A DNA stretch of 20,007 nt, from the NCBI GenBank assembly GCA_003427395.1, contig BFEA01000048.1, positions 4,090,327 through 4,110,333 of the forward strand, written 5' to 3'. The translations under genes were made by a program, and so were the position numbers. A model generated the notes under the pieces. The model was given only the letters and a program-made list of their open reading frames with translations. It did not search any database and had not been told where the DNA came from. Numbering within the stretch: the stretch's first letter is position 1; the number at the start of each line of letters is the position of its first letter. This document shows positions 17,986-20,007 of the stretch, in pieces. This DNA comes from Chara braunii (lineage: Eukaryota > Streptophyta > Charophyceae > Charales > Characeae).

Positions 17986-19601
17986 ACATCAAAATTGAGG
18001 AACCAGCTTTAATAAATCAGTTGTCACTGTTCATTTTCCGAGGCCAAGTATCCTGTCTCTGGCCCCAGCCGATCCCAAGGACTCTATTGCCAATGTTCCC
18101 AGTAACCTTTCTGTTATTGCCCTTCCATTGTTGTGTCCGGGCTCCATTGACTGTATCACTTGGCATCTAATCTCCCGGTTGTGTCGTGTTCTGTTCGTTG
18201 ATCCATTCGGCAACCAACTTCACATCAGCAAATCTTGCATGTGGGTGAAGGAGGGGATATGGGGCGGGGGATGGGGGAGGGAGGCATTTGGTTGGGGGGC
18301 CAGGGGAGAGGTGGAAGGGTGGGGCACACCAACCTTGAACCAAAACAAGAACAGACCAAAAAACAAAAATTCAAAAAACATAAAATTTGACCCCGAAACC
18401 CTAATTTCCCTTTTGGACTCGTTACCCAGGGCCTGAAAATGGGGGTCCCGTTAACCATTTGTGTTGGGGCGGGGGAGCCTGCCCTGGCTATCAGTCATGA
18501 GGCGGGGGGGAGGCCGGTGGAGCGTCAGTCACCAACACAAAGTTGGTTTGGCGGTGGGGGACGGCGACGCAGTTGAGGGGCCTCCTCTGCCAGGTGGGTT
18601 CGGAGGCCCTCCACGGTTTCCATTGGATATCGAGGTTGGTGTCCAATTCCGAAAAGACTGCATGAGGATCCTGCCACAGTTGACGGTAGTTGTCGCAGAT
18701 GGTTATCTTGAGCACCGGGTCTTTTTTGTTGTGGTGGTCCCGTCTGAAGCTTTTCCAGGCTTCTTGCATTCTGCTCCTGATGGTCTCTTCTGCTGTGCGT
18801 TGTGCCTGTTGCAACCCAAATTGGTGGTCTTTCCTCTCGAAAGAGTAAACTTCTGATCAGTCTCATCTCCCTCCGTTAAGACACAGACACACAATAATCC
18901 TTCCGAATCTGAGAGCACATGGGCCATAGATAGCTTTATGAATTTCATTCCTTACCCCCCCCCTTAAAGACTCTGCAGTTTCCTCTCTTTTTCTTTTGTT
19001 TTTGCCCAACAAGTCATCAGCCAATTATTATCAGACTCTCACTCCTCCAGTCTCCCAAGTGTGTCCAGCTGTGATAGTAGGTGACAGTGTGCTCTGTGAA
19101 CTTTTTTCACTCACCACTTTCCCCAGAGGACTCAGAGGTGGCTCAGCAGTTGGCAGCCTGTAGCTTGATGGAAAACCACCAGCTATATGTCTGACCCAGC
19201 GTTGCTGAGGCCGATGTGGTGGTGGGAAGCCACACCTGCTAGCAACTGCGTGCTCTTTGACACTTTGCCCCCTTGCAGTTTTGTTTGGCCCATTGGATTT
19301 TCATGGATGCACAGAGGGAGGCCCCACTGCTGCTGTGTTCATGGTAGGAAAGATGCGGCATGAACCAGATGGTGGAGGTTGCCAGGTCTGTGCTAGCTAG
19401 CATAGCAGAAGCATAGCAGCACTGCCCATATTATTATTTTTTTTTCTGTTCTGTTTTTCGGTCCACCGTATGAGATCACCACCATCACCACCCTCCCATT
19501 CCTCACGACGATTCTACCCAGCTCACCCCCTACTCACCAGTCCTGCTTCAGTACAAGGACAATCACCCAACCACCTAGCTCCCGCTAGCCGCTTGCGGTA
19601 G
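17986..19601. other. intergenic or LINE-flank DNA, no firm gene
   Basis: Contains a G-rich tract (18241-18330, listed separately), a 9-base C run near 18955-18963 and two overlapping minus-strand open frames (18491-18866). The frame at 18491-18814 is polar and Gln/Arg-rich (MQEAWKSFRRDHHNK, DNYRQLWQDPHAVF) with no recognised domain and no ATG at its start. I see no homology to the LINE ORF2 pieces at 15.6-17.3 kb. Confidence 0.4.
18241..18330 (+). other. G-rich tract with G-quadruplex potential
   Basis: Nine or more G runs of at least three lie in about 85 bases, including GGGG, GGGGCGGGGG, GGGGGAGGG and GGGGGG. Loops are short enough for intramolecular G-quadruplex folding of the plus strand. 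No gene context explains it. Confidence 0.7.
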
Positions 19602-19859
19602 CGGCGGGGTGCGGCCGCAGTCGTAAGCACCAGGGCTAAACAGGAACTCTATGCCACCGATGGGGGAAGCATATTCGAACGAGCCTCGTCGGACGAGTAC
19701 TTCGGACGCCAGGCGTGGATAGTGATACTACAGACCCCATGGGTAGATCTTACTATTGCCCCCCATACCATCCCTAGGCTATCCCATTTTTCGAAGACTA
19801 AGAGTGTCTACTTGATAGATCAAGGCCTGTATAAATGCCCCCCTCAAGCCAAAGTCTAA
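19602..19859 (+). pseudogene. open reading frame without ATG, unrecognised
   Basis: After TAG at 19599-19601 the frame is open for 85 codons to TAA 19857-19859. It has no ATG. The peptide is balanced and protein-like (VVSTRAKQELYATDGGSIF, EYFGRQAWIVILQTPWVDLT, KTKSVYLIDQGLYKCPP). GC content is higher than nearby DNA at its 5' end. It may be a remnant of a retroelement ORF1 or of a host exon; I cannot tell. It ends about 50 bases before the next LINE tail. Confidence 0.3.
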
Positions 19860-19910
19860 TCAGTGATACCCTCCTGGAACCTACATAATGCAGCTACCAA
19901 TGACAACCCC

Positions 19911-20007
19911 TTTTTTTTTTTTTTTTTTTTTTTTTTGAAAACCAAAACAACCCGAGAGGATGCTAGGGGTGCTGGTAAGAGCAGACACCACTAGCATTTC
20001 CGAGGGG
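19911..20007 (-). mobile_element. LINE 3' end with poly(A), cut by window edge
   Basis: On the plus strand a 26-base T run (19911-19936) leads into GGGGTGCTGGTAAGAGCAGA at 19967-19986. This matches GGGTGCTGATAAGAGCAGG at 17881-17899 of the tail-to-tail minus copy, and in complement GCTCTTATCAGCA at 17744-17756. It is therefore the 3' end of a minus-strand member of the same LINE group whose body lies beyond 20007. Confidence 0.8.

Overview
This window looks like intergenic, repeat-dominated nuclear DNA of a eukaryote, most likely a plant or plant-like lineage. I infer this from plant-type L1 LINE remnants with a zf-RVT-like C-terminus and poly(A) tails, a plant-style Helitron RepHel gene, long microsatellites, and the lack of any bacterial gene organisation. 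I found no intact host gene and no RNA gene. The species cannot be named from the sequence.

Layout. 1-313: (CT)n, poly(T) and (AATC)n microsatellites. 379-535: a long fold-back hairpin and a perfect 24-bp palindrome, beside a broken LINE endonuclease (585-1127, minus). 1128-5400: no recognisable gene. It holds one possible decayed coding tract (2319-2636), then AT-rich DNA with two diverged tandem arrays of about 125 bp and about 97 bp period. 5402 to about 13640: a dead autonomous Helitron on the minus strand. Its Rep-helicase is readable from the zinc-binding motif (about 11860) to a stop at 7815, but carries many stops and frameshifts, a lost Walker A and a deletion over helicase motif III. 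A Ser/Arg-rich leader with 30-bp repeats lies upstream. Downstream is a second decayed reading frame of about 590 codons (7672-5908) that I do not recognise.

13640-15500: intergenic, with homopolymers, a dispersed direct repeat, a 28-bp tandem pair and a truncated LINE tail. 15634-17814: a 5'-truncated plus-strand LINE with 3' UTR, poly(A) and an exact 12-bp target-site duplication. It sits tail-to-tail with a minus-strand LINE 3' end (17827-17985). A fourth related LINE tail is cut by the window end (19911-20007).

The window is best read as a graveyard of nested transposons. The part most worth following up is the unidentified second reading frame downstream of the Helitron helicase.
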